Shown here one piece after another: positions 1 to 10,610 of a DNA stretch of 64,000 bases. The first letter of the stretch is position 1, and the number at the start of each line of letters is the position of its first letter. Source of the DNA: Polychytrium aggregatum (taxonomy: Eukaryota; Chytridiomycota; Chytridiomycetes; Polychytriales); contig NW_026516223.1 of the NCBI RefSeq assembly GCF_025602895.1, positions 620,001 through 684,000 on the forward strand, in the 5' to 3' direction. Made by a program: the position numbers and the translations under genes. The notes below the pieces were generated by a model. The model made no database searches, was not told the origin of the DNA, and saw only the letters and a list, made by a program, of their open reading frames with translations.

Positions 1-774
1 GCAGAAGTTTGAAATGGTGGCCACAGAGGCAGCAGAGTATTGCAGCCTCACGGGCCGGATCGAGCTGGCAGCATCATTATATCGCTGGGTTCTGTGCTCC
101 AAGCTTGAAGGGTCCCAGAGCCGTGACGCTCAGGACGCATTTGATGCTCTTGCGAAGCTGCATCTGTCAGGCGAATCCAAGTGGCTGGCAGCCGACGTAT
201 TGCTTGAGGCAGCCGAGTACGACAAGCAGCTGAAGCGCGATGTCCGAGGCGATCAAGCTGGCTGCCGAGCCATGCGCTTGCTTGGTGAAGCCATTTTGGT
301 CTCACTTGAATGCGGTAAAGTGGCTCTATATCGATGCCTCGGCTGACTGCATGAGAACGCATGCGAGGATGTAAAGGCGACTGACCCCGATGACTGTCTC
401 TAGATGATCCTATCCGAGGTCTGCGCATCGAGAAGCTCATCTGCGACACGTCAAGCTCGAATAGACCGGCAGACGTTCAGGCAAGTGGCGGGATACGAAT
501 GCACTGCGCTGACTGAGCTGCCAGTGAGTATCAGCACAATCTGGATGAGTTGATACTGACCAAGCAACCCCGATTGGTTGGACTTGACGCCGCTGGGCTG
601 CAACAGTTCCTGATGGACATCTCAGCGGCCATCCGACAGAGGGACCATCGTCGGCTGGAGAGTGAAAGGCTTTTGGAGGAATGGAGTGAGATAATTGGCG
701 ATGGGTCGTCTTGCGCCCTCGTCCCCGAGTTGTGGCCGCGAGTATCCAACATGATCACAACCGCGGCGTGGTAG
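1..774 (+). CDS. 3' end of an unrecognised multi-exon gene
   Basis: The open frame entering at base 2 encodes an Ala/Leu-rich helical stretch (for example EAAEYCSLTGRIELAASLYR and LLEAAEYDKQLKRD) that looks like a helical-repeat protein. A last exon ending in the stop at 772-774 encodes PRLVGLDAAGLQQFLMDISA and, further on, SERLLEEWSEIIG. Between them at least one further exon around 404-521 seems likely, with a GTGAGT donor at 522. A competing reading of that exon in another frame would use a GC donor near 475, so the internal structure is unresolved. I do not recognise the family. The gene is cut by the left edge of the window. An AATAAA at 798-803, 24 bases past the stop, supports the 3' end. 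Confidence 0.5.
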
Positions 775-797
775 ATTTAACCTGTTACAGTCAATCC

Positions 798-803
798 AAT
801 AAA
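798..803 (+). terminator. polyadenylation signal AATAAA
   Basis: A canonical AATAAA lies 24 bases after the stop at 774. It immediately precedes a copy of a dispersed repeat (about 804-1000). Confidence 0.45.
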
Positions 804-1002
804 AAATGGGACACCTTGGTTTTTGGTCATTGACCGAAGAATTTGTTTCCCAATACCATCGCGCGCTGGCCATGGTCATTCGCCAGTGTGTCCAAGAGCA
901 CCACTCACCGCTGGCACTCCGAGACCAGTGTGCAGGTCGATTGTGGAGACCGGAGAGCGACCAGTGGTCTTCACTCGGAGGTGACCTATTTCATTGCATG
1001 CA
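804..1002 (+). repeat. dispersed repeat, copy 1
   Basis: About 200 bp is clearly related to the reverse complement of 43645-43865. The best conserved blocks are the stretch around 858-880 (CATCGCGCGCTGGCCATG) and the stretch around 925-1000 containing GTCGATTGTGGAGACCGGAG. The copy starts with TGGGACACC followed by GGTTTTTGG. No terminal inverted repeat or target duplication is obvious. Both copies lie downstream of a gene, in that gene's sense orientation. It could be a degenerate transposon fragment or a 3'UTR-borne element. Confidence 0.6.
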
Positions 1003-1269
1003 CGGCATAGTCTCTGTGGGCTCATTCGCCGGGCCAGATTTGATCGTGGGCTCATGCGATCGAGTCAGTGCTTCGATTTGCTTGAGTGGTTGTTGTGTGG
1101 TTGGCGAGCAGGAGAGCAGCCGCTCCGTGGCCAGCCAACCGCCGCCAGCACGTGCGGTCCCTCCCGGAAACCAGAGCCCCGCCGCGAGCCGACCAGCCCG
1201 CGGATGCCGATCGAGCCTTCCCTCGACCACCCTGTTGACTGTCGTACCCTCCCTGCAGCGCATGCCGTG

Positions 1270-4200
1270 ATGATGACGTCTCCTGCTCGAGATGAGTATC
1301 CAGCTGGCGACATTCTGGGTCCAGGTGACCGCTCGGCTGCTCTGCGGGATGCTTCGAGCCTCAAAAGCCTGACCGAGGGGACTCGGATGATGAAATACCC
1401 CAACAAGCTCAAGTCCAAGCCGGAGGAGCGCATGATCAAGCTGGATTTGATGCCGCTGCAGATCTCGTGGGAGTCCAAGAAAAAGAAGCTCCAGCTTTCG
1501 ACTGGTGGGTCCGGCTACCGACGTTGCTGAGCTGGGCTGTGTTGTGCCCGATCCACCTGTTGCTCTGGCAATGGAACCGCCGACTTGGCCATTGCATCTA
1601 CGCTTGGATTGCCGAGACGCCTTTGCAGATATGGATAGAGCTGTATGACAGTGGATCCATTCGTACCCCTTGGCGATGCCGATGCGGAAGGCGATTGTGC
1701 TGCTCACGGTCTACCCAGTCAGTGAGCCCGGGACTCGCTCACGATGTTTCGTGGCCAAGCTGCATGTCTGTCTGCCTGGGATCCTCCGGCCCGAGCGAAT
1801 GGGTTGGAAGGAACCTGGCCCCTCTCCACTCGGTGTTGTCCCGCCGAGGCGGTGTTCGTTTGGGTGGTTTTCGACCGCAAGTTTCCGCCGATTGCTCCGT
1901 CGCAACAGTGCTCTAACCACCCCGTTTTGCCCTCAGTGGACCTGCACTCTATTCGCGAAATTCGGCTTGGTCAGAACACAAAAGCATTTGAACTGCGAGG
2001 CAAACGGCCTGAATTTGAGGAGCGGGCATTCAGTATCATCTACGTCGCCCCTTCGGGCGAGTACAAGATGCTCAATCTGGGTGAGTTGAGTCTGTGAACG
2101 AAATAGCCTCGAGTGCCGAGCCAGCGAAGGATCCACGGAGTGCCCTTGTCACTAACCCTCAAATGGCCAGTGGCTCCTTCGAAGGAGCTGTGCTCCTGTT
2201 GGGTCTCGGGGCTGCATATGTTGCAGGCACAAACCGATCTATCCGAAGGCGATCCAGCCATGATCCATACCAACATTGCTCTCTGGCTGGGCAAGATTTG
2301 GAAAGAAATCGACATCAAGAACCAGCAGAAGCTGAACTTGGACGAAGTGATGTCGTTAATGAAGCGCCTGAATATTTATCTCTCCAAGTCAGAGCTGAAG
2401 AGTATATTCAAGGTAGCTGGATATCGATGCGTTGAGAAAGCACATGTCGGGCAGGAAGGCTGTGAGCAAGTCCAGCTTGATGCATGGCCTGTTGCATCCC
2501 TCGGCACATCTGAGTGATGTTAACGACTCTCAGCCGCACCTACCTGCGAGGCAGCTCGACGTTAGCCCGGCGCCGTATGGTGTGCAGTTTGAAGTGATCT
2601 CGGCACACTCTTGGCGCTTTCAGCTTACATGCTCATCACTCCTGCCGAATACCCAAACTTCATAGAACGCAGACATCCGAAAAGAAGGATATATAGACTT
2701 TAGTGTCTTTTCGCGACTCTATCAGGTTTTGCGCTTTCGCCCCGAAATCGCGGAGCTGTTTGCGTCGCTCAGCAAGGAATGCCCATATGGGATCACTTTG
2801 AGTGAATTCCAGAAGTTTGTATTGGAGATTCAGCATGTAAGTATTGCAGCCTCCCTCTCCCTCTCTTTCTCTACCCAGCACCGTTGTCTGCACCGACAAC
2901 GCTCCCGCATGGACATGGGCGCATGCACTCTGCGTTGAGCTCAGTCGACTCGATGGCCGAGCATCCTAGTTCTAGTGTGCGGGGTCTGATGTGGGCTTGG
3001 CTGGAATCTTAGCACAGATCTACTCGAGGCACTCAGTTCTGAAAACAGATTGCTGACCTCGCACATCGGCATTGCTCCTCAAATACCACCATGCGATCGG
3101 GACTCATCTCCAGTGCCTGTGGTCCGAGGAGCAGTGCTTGGACTACTTTGAGAAGTACACGCCAGAGCCGATCCTCTCGAACGGACAGCGCTTGATGGAT
3201 CTCAACCACTTCACCACCTTTTTGATGTCTGCAAACAATTCAATATTCAAGAAACCGCACATGTCCGTCTACCAGGATATGTCCCTTCCGCTGAACGACT
3301 ACTTCATCAACACCTCACACAACACATATTTGCTTGGCGACCAGTTCGCCGGTGAAAGCTCGGTTGAGGGGTACATCCGCGCACTGCAAAGCGGGTGTCG
3401 TTGCGTCGAACGTAAGAGAACACAAATTGAAAGTCACGGATGTGACTATTTCGCTGTCGGGTGCCACCACACTTACCTGTCGGCGCATTCTGGGATGTAC
3501 CGGCGCCGGACTTGATGGCTCACAGCATCGAACCGTATGGGGATGCAAGCCATGCGCCTGCAGAGCAAATTCCTAGCTGGTGGCTTGAAAGTTGCAGTCA
3601 AGCAGCTACTTTGCAGCTGACCCTGATTATCTCTCGATTCAAGTGGACTGCTGGGACGGACCAAATGGCGCTCCTTTGGTTTACCACGGACGGACCCTGT
3701 GAGTACCCATCACGCATGATTCGATCGGGCCAATCGAGCGACATCCTTGGAGCGAATGCGCTGGCTGGCCGTATGGCCAACAGACAGCGGAGCTCATTTC
3801 CGTCGCGGAAGCATCTCACTCGAACGCTCACTTATCTTTCCCACTTTGGCATCGCTCCCTGGTTTTGGTTGCAGCACAACCCGGATCCTGTTCAAAGATG
3901 CTATCGAAGCGATAGCTAAATATGCATTCCGCTTCTCGCCATACCCGCTTGTTCTCTCGATCGAAAACCACTGCGGACTCGAGCAACAACGTGTCATGGC
4001 GCTGATCATGAACGAGTCGTTTGGATCCACTCTGCTTCCGGCCATGGCTGGCGACGAATGCGAACGTCTGCCGTCTCCAATGGATCTCACGGGACGAGTG
4101 CTTGTGAAGGTATGTCCGGGCGGACGACGGAGGATACTCGGAGCGACAAGGAATCAGGCCATCGGATGGTGCAGGTGTCATCCCGTCACACTTGACAAGA

Positions 4201-6192
4201 TTGTCACCACCGATGCATCAAGGAACTCCACTGACAGAGTATGCTTCTGATCTCGAACACGGGGGGGGGGTGGCGGCTACCTTTTATCAGTGCAAGATCA
4301 CACAGATCACAGAAGACGCGATCGAAGGAACTGACGATGACGATGGCGGTGGCGGCAGTGGTGAAGTCGAGCCTGGTGCTCTATCCACCTCTCCCCTGAG
4401 TGACGCCTTGCCCATGTCGCCCTCGCGGCGTCCGTCGATACTGAGAAAAATCAGCCTGGGCAGTATTCCGTCCTATGGCAATCTGCCGCCGCCACCGCCG
4501 CTACCGCCGCCAAGCGTAGAAGATGCTCTATCGGCCCATCGCTCTGGGGACCACGAGCGTCCACAAGATGATTCTGTGTTTTCGGATTTTGCGGCACGAC
4601 CCCGGAGAACGGCGAGCGGCGGCGACGAAATGACGGTGACCAAGCGCAAGAGTAGTCCCAAGCTGTGGAAAAAGGTCATTCTTGCCAAGGAGCTCGAGCG
4701 CATCACGTTTTGCAAAAAGGTTGGCTTCTCGAGCTTTAGCCATGCGCAGGGTAAGCAGCGCGCGGCTGTAGCGAGACCCGGCCTGCAGTTCACATTGGCG
4801 ACACCACATACATACACATTTGCAGGTGATCTGTTTGTTGAGCTGGGAGGCGGCCCTCCCCGATGGAATCTAACGCCTGGGCTGAAACATTGTTCTCGAC
4901 CAAAAGCCGTCATGCGGTGTGACTATGTATGCTCGTTCTCGGAGCGGAGGTCGCTTGCGCTCGTCAACAAGCAGCGGGCAGAGTACATCGAGCACAATAA
5001 GCAGTTCATTACCCGCGTATACCCCTCAGCCATCCGAGTGACGTCGTCAAATCACGACCCAATGCCACACTGGGCGTGTGGCTGTTCCATGGTGGCCCTG
5101 AACTTTCAAACCCTGGATCGCGCACTGCAGCTCAACACAGCCCTGTTTCTGGGGAACGGGCGATGTGGCTATGTGCTCAAGCCGGAAGCCCTGCGACGGC
5201 CACCTGCGGAAGCCGAATCTGGCAGGGCTCGAAGCAGTCCCGGACCAGGCTTATGGACAATCAGGGTGAGCGGCCGCGGCCAGTCGCTGAGTTGTTATAG
5301 CTATCTGTGCATATCCAGCCGTGATAGCACGCAATGCGCTACTGGATTCTGACACCCGACTCTGCACCGCCAGGTAATCAGTGCACAGCAGCTGCCCAAG
5401 CCGAAAGGCGACATTCCGGATCTGGTTATCGATCCATTTGTTGAAGTCGAGGTCATTGGCGGCGACCACCTTACGCTGAAGCATCGAACCAGCCGCATAG
5501 CTCGTAACGGTGAGCCTGGCACCGTCAATCCCTGCAAGCGCACACTGCACCTCCCAGCATGCTGTCACAAAGTGGGACTCTCCATCTCTTGTCGACCTGG
5601 ACTCTCCAGAGCTCATCGACGCACATGCTTGTCAACTGCACTCTCTAGGTTTCAATCCCTTCTGGAACGAAAAATTCCAGTTCTACATAGACGATCCAGC
5701 AATGGTGTTTCTAAAGTAGGCCATGTTGACTTCTGGATGTGCAGATGCTGGCCGGCGGATGCCCTGCAGTCCGTTTCGCGAGGCTATATATTGCAGATCG
5801 ATCGCCGGAGCCCCATGAGGACGATACCATCATTTTTGCATTGTATTTCGGAAGTCTCGCCCGGATTGGCCTTTGCTGATGGTATTGCTCTATCCTGCAG
5901 ATACCAAGTTGTCCACGGGGATGCCAAGCTGTCAACGGATTTGGTTGGCTCATATGTGATCCATCTGCCCAACCATGCCCTCGGTATGCTGTCCGGAACA
6001 ATCAGCTCTTGCACAATCGCACACTGCTGCTGGTGGGGGGATGTCGATCGCGCTAACAGCCCGCATTATCGCCCACCAGGCTACCGCCATGTCCCGCTTT
6101 ACGACTGGAAAGGGGAGCTGGTGCCGTTCTCGACCCTATTCGTCCGGGTGGCATTTGAATCGGCGCCAGCAAACCCGTCGCAGGCACCGTAG
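1270..6192 (+). CDS. phosphoinositide-specific phospholipase C, delta-like (14 exons)
   Basis: Predicted exons: 1270-1504, 1937-2080, 2171-2202, 2227-2412, 2666-2836, 3114-3411, 3644-3698, 3875-4109, 4291-4750, 4826-5265, 5374-5509, 5649-5715, 5901-5983, 6080-6192. All junctions keep frame and give about 884 aa. Domain order is PH (about 30-140), EF-hand-like region (about 150-300), X (about 305-450), acidic/Pro-rich X-Y linker, Y (about 565-725) and C2 (about 750-884). This is the PLC-delta layout, and the enzyme should hydrolyse PIP2 to IP3 and diacylglycerol at the membrane with Ca2+. Both catalytic histidines are present (NTSHNTY, VYHGRTLTT), as are the Ca2+ ligands in VELDCWDGP and the substrate residues in CSFSE and TRVYP. 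The Y motif reads [15 protein letters not shown], slightly divergent. The start was chosen at the first ATG of a tandem pair (1270/1273) before the PH domain; an upstream exon cannot be excluded. Confidence 0.93.
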
Positions 6193-7194
6193 CAACCGTC
6201 ACTTCGAGATGCGATCGCGTGATACAGCGTTTCCAAAATGAAATGGGACACTCCCGTTTTGAGCCATGACAGGGCTTTTTCTGTAACCTGAATACACACC
6301 CACTCATCGCAATCATGGCCAAACACAACACCCTCGATTTCCACAGCGCTGCACTGAGAGCCATCGCTGGCATTCAGTGACCAGATGACCCACTTGTGGA
6401 TCACTTGCGTGATGCGTTTCTGGATCTGAATCGAGGACGCCTCTGCGCAACATACACTTTATTCAGGGGGATCCGCATAAGCGTCATCAAGGGCGAGGCG
6501 CTGGTTGTGTGCGCGAAACATCGCATGCTGAGGCAAATGCGACCGTGGTAACTCCAGAATCCAGGGAGTCGAGCTTCGCTCGGAGCCATCTGCATGACCC
6601 GCGGACGAGACGGACGCCTTCGTCGGGTTCTCTCCGTCGACTCGCCATCGCCGCCACCGTCACCAGTCACACGAACCAGGCCAGGGGATATGCCAACAAG
6701 GTATCCCATTCATTTGGTGGACACGCTGTGAAGGGGAGGGGTCAAGATACAACAGTGCCATGATCTGGTGGCGCTCACTTGTCGGTATGAGCAGCGCGAA
6801 CAGTACGTCGGCCAGCCAAACGCTGTTGTGAGCAGGAACAGGAGCCACCCTAATCGGACGAAAGGGGACGACGGCAGAGCAATGGAGTCGGGGAAAGGGA
6901 GGAACAATCAAAGAACGAAGGCAACGGGTCGAGGGTGCGGGTCGTGTGGGCAGTGGCACACCCTGACCGCACGCACAGATCAGCAAGGAATGGAAAGGGA
7001 GACATCCGAAGCAGGAGCATATACAGACGAAAAGAAGAAGCACCACGAAACCCAGATGTACGAAAGAGAAGGAAAGGAAAAAAAAAAAGAAGCCATAGGA
7101 TCCAGGAATCCATGTCGATGTCAATGTTCATGATGACAGGAAAACATCATGGGGTTGATAGCCGCGCTCGGATACTTAGCAGCAGGCATAGTGA
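6193..7194. other. intergenic region between convergent genes; possible repeat start and long 3'UTR
   Basis: At 6238-6270 (TGGGACACTCCCGTTTTGAG) the sequence resembles the first 30 bases of the dispersed repeat at 804. An open stretch around 6315-6540 on the + strand (for example LVDHLRDAFLDLNRGRLCAT) looks weakly protein-like but is interrupted, and I cannot assign it. From about 6760 to 7190 the strand is strongly purine-rich with a long A run at 7077-7089. Read on the minus strand this is a pyrimidine-rich 3'UTR of the SH3 gene ending at 7195. Confidence 0.4.
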
Positions 7195-8830
7195 CTAGAC
7201 ACCACTGCTGGGGGCATACAGCGAGGAGCCACGCTGACGGATGGGTTGTCTGATCTCCTGCTGCGTGCTGATTCGTCCCTGGTCATTCAAAGGAGCCAAG
7301 CAAGCAAGCGGGAAGGTGCCCTCTTGCTTGGTTGAGAGGTTGTAGCCAAAGGCCCAGCCGTCGTCGAACTTGTTCTTGACGAGCACAGAGTCGCCAACAT
7401 CTGAGAGAACGGGGGAGGGGTAAGAGAGTGTTGGTTATTTTGGAAACAAGTGCATCAGCTAAGACGAAGCACAGTCGATGGTCGCGGGTGCACTGCCGAA
7501 TACGAGCACCCATAGCCCAGAATGCAACCGGTGAATCGCCTGGCCATTCAACTTACAAATGTAGATTTCGTCCGAGAGGTTGGGGACGTAGTTGTACACA
7601 GACTCCATGGTTTCATTCACGGTGATGCCTGTGCCGTTTTCGCTGAACGCTGCTGCGGTGGCAAACTGATGGGGCTCGCTCTCGAGGTTGCGGGTCTTTC
7701 GTCGGCGGACCAAGATCACTCCGATGATCAGGGCAACCAGCAGCACAACACCTCCGGCCGCAGCTCCGATGATTACGGGCAGAGGTACGCTTGACGACGA
7801 GTTGCCATCAGAGGGTGCGGAGGTGGTGGGTTGGGGCAATAGAGTCAATGGGCCGGTCGATCTGGTGGCAATGGGAGCCGACGCACTAGTTTTTGTGACT
7901 GTAGCAGTAGTATTGGCCTGGAGAGAAGCACAGCAGGACTGTGTCGGGTTGGAAAGGCAAAACGCCGTAGCACTGGTCTGATCGCCAAAGCCTAGTCGAT
8001 GAACAGAGTCTGCTGGTGAGCCAATTGCCCAAGGACACGCCTGAAAGCAGAGTCAAGCAGATCGGCGATGGCTGAAAGGCGTGACGACGACAGCCTACCG
8101 CAGTTGGCCGAGTCAAAGCTGGTGCTGGTGATGCAGCCCGCCGAATCAGCAAGGGCGGCCTGCAGCTGGTTGTTGGATGCCAGCTCGGTTTGGATGTTGG
8201 TGCTGTTGGCGTTGCAGCCGGTGGTCTGGGTCTGGGCGAGGAAGGAGCTCAGGTAAGCTGCTTCGGTGGAAGAGCACATCTGATGTGCCGTCGCCGGCTT
8301 GTTGGCATTTTCCGTGCAGCTTGCGCCGTTGTTGAAGACCATGTATCCGCAGAGCTGGGTGATGTGGTATCGCACGGCATTGGGGTTGAAGCCAGGACAG
8401 CCCTGCTGCATCTGAGCAGCGTATCCGCCACTGATGCTGCTGTTGATGAGGCTATCGATGTACTGGCCTGTTGGCGTGTTGAACAGGACATAGTTGCCTA
8501 ATACGCAGAAGGAGCGAGGGCGGTGAGCGCTTGTGACAGAGCCTCAGAGAAGTGGACCAGCCGAAGGGTGGTCGAATATCCAACAACACAAGCCAAGCAC
8601 AAGGGGGGGGGAGTTTACGCCTCGGATGTGCCAACCGGGGCCGACGATGCCCGCTGTGCAGCCTGCGCGATACGCCGCAGAGGCAGTCGGGCATGAGCAG
8701 ACACGGGCTCGAGACAGACGGATGCTGGTGCCGAGGCAGAAGCGAGCGACAGCACCCGATGCCAACCGCCAGCCTTACCAGCAAAAGCCGCGCAGTATGT
8801 GGAGACGCCCAGGTCGATGCAGGACATGGG
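7195..8830 (-). CDS. Cys-rich single-pass membrane protein with cytoplasmic SH3 domain (5' end unresolved)
   Basis: Exons on the complement: about 8830-8779, 8497-8099, 7991-7557, 7400-7195; these keep frame. The ectodomain contains CIDLGVSTYCAAF, VRYHITQLCGY and FCLSNPTQSCCASL. This Cys spacing resembles fungal secreted or surface proteins that begin with a C-x-x-L-S-x-S-x-x-C-x-A-F pattern. A Thr/Ser/Pro stem and one membrane helix follow (IIGAAAGGVVLLVALIIGVI), with the positive stop-transfer RRRK. The tail is an SH3 domain: YNYVPNLSDEIYI joins across an intron to VGDSVLVKNKFDDGWAFG and GTFPLACLAPL, with the ALYDY-, W- and P-type positions recognisable. The likely role is a cell-surface protein recruiting proline-rich partners. 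A long pyrimidine tract just upstream of 8830 (minus sense) looks like an acceptor, so the signal-peptide exon probably lies further upstream; I could not locate it. Confidence 0.8.
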
Positions 8831-10610
8831 TTCTATCTATCGATGCAGGGTCGAGAAGCAGAAGCAGAAGAAGAAAAAGGAGTAGACGCAAACGGTACGA
8901 GGCCAGCCTTGGCTCTTGCTTTCGAGGCGATGGCAAGCAGGGAGACGACAACCCATCGGGCTGGAAGACCGAGGAGAAAAGGGGAAGGCCGATGGGCAGG
9001 CCGCGCTGCAACGAAAGCCCGGTGGCGCGACGCGAAAACCGAGCGCGCTCAGGGTCACACGGCGCTTGACAACAAGGGCGCCGATGGAAATGCTGTACAC
9101 GACACAGACGCGGCTCGGCGCGCATCGCGGTGTCGCGGCGCTGTGCAGTTTCCTGCAGCTTTCTGTCGACACAGGGCAGTTGTCTGGAACAGCTTTGGGG
9201 CAGTTGCCAGCAAAGCGCAACAGTCCGCAGTGATGCGTCACCCGCCGTGCCGGTTCTTGTGGCTGGCTGTGGCGCACAAGCGTGCGCAGCAGGCGCAAAC
9301 ACCAGCCCCTGGGCCCAAAGACTCAAGGGGCTCACTGTCCTTGACGGTTTGCCTGGCCGACGAGCATCAGCATCAGCATCAGCATCAGCACTGGTCATGT
9401 CGACGGCCGGCGGAAGCCGCATTGCTGAAAGCGAGTCCGGATCCCAGATGGTTGCTCGAGGCGGGTGGTCGACCTGTGTATCGCCAACCCCGACCCCGCC
9501 TATCGCCGACGGTCGAGCGTCTTCTTTCCTCCGATCCGAGCCAGGGCCTGAAGGAACTGACCGGCAGAGGCTTGCTCCGCTTGTCTGGGGGGGGTCGTCT
9601 GCTGTTTTGCTCTCCCGTTGCGATCAGGCGGTCGCCTCCGTTCCCACGCCTCAGCCTGGCTGCAGTCCCTGGTCACCCTCCAGAGGACGGTGGAGCTGCT
9701 CCCACAAGCCGGCCGCTGATCAGCCAGCCCAGCCACAGGACCGCCCTTGCGCAAGGTGAGGCAGCGGCCTGTCCGCTGGGTGCAGTGCACAACGCCCCCG
9801 CCGGGCTCGCACGACATCTGGTGACTGGGCCAGGCATGTGGGTGTATGGCGGAGATTGCGACGAAGCCACGGGCGGGGCTTCTCCCTGGGCCCAGTCCGG
9901 ACACATGGGGAGGGCAACAGCGGACGAACGCAGGGATAGCACGCAAGCACGGCGGTGAAATGCGACTGTGACTCGATGAGCCCCAGGCCCCGTCGTTTCG
10001 GGCACCATCTCCATTTTGAAGCGATACCCCACACCGACACCATCGCAGCCGATCATCACTCACGGACATGCGGGACTGAGGCTATCCACCAAGACCGCAT
10101 TTCAATGAGACCGCATTGATCAACACTGATCGCAGCTTCTCCCCGGCCAAATCGCGCCGAGGAGTCAGATCAATCAACAGGGCCCGCTATTTCATAACGA
10201 AATTACAGGAGACAGAATAACCAGGCCAATGACGCAGTGTTGGATCATCACAATCACAGGGGGGTAGAGTTCAGTCAGTTGCAACAGCCACATGTGATGT
10301 CCCGCTCGTGCACTCGTGGGAGCTCTGAAGAGCAGCGAGTGGGTATTACGAGAGGGGTCAGACAGGCGATCACAGGAGAGGATCGCCTGGGGAAAGAGAT
10401 AGCGACAAGGTATCGGCGATACAGCAGCAGGCCGAGCGGCCGCGAACAAACTTGAATCCTGCTATTTGCAGGAGGGAGGCAGCGATGGGTCAAAGAAATG
10501 CAGTCAGTGGGTCAATCCAGGCGATAGATCCAGGCGATAGATCCAGGCGATAGATCCAGGCGATAGATCCAGGCGATAGATCTGCCCAGTCCATAGATTG
10601 GTCGAGGCGA
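8831..10610. other. gene-poor spacer, probable 5' region of the SH3 gene
   Basis: No coding sequence is convincing here. The missing first exon of the SH3 protein should lie in the left part. A short hexamer array (AGCATC) occupies about 9362-9391, and a 13-bp minisatellite sits at the right end. Long open frames on both strands reflect high GC, not genes. Confidence 0.35.
10512..10583. repeat. 13-bp tandem repeat (GATCCAGGCGATA), about 5 copies
   Basis: Near-perfect tandem copies lie 30-100 bases beyond the stop codon of HTH-A, so they probably fall within its 3'UTR or terminator region. Confidence 0.85.

Noticed and set aside
8552-9958. 468-residue plus-strand open frame
   Set aside because: Antisense to the 5' exon of the SH3 gene, no domain, and a repeat-derived His-Gln stretch.
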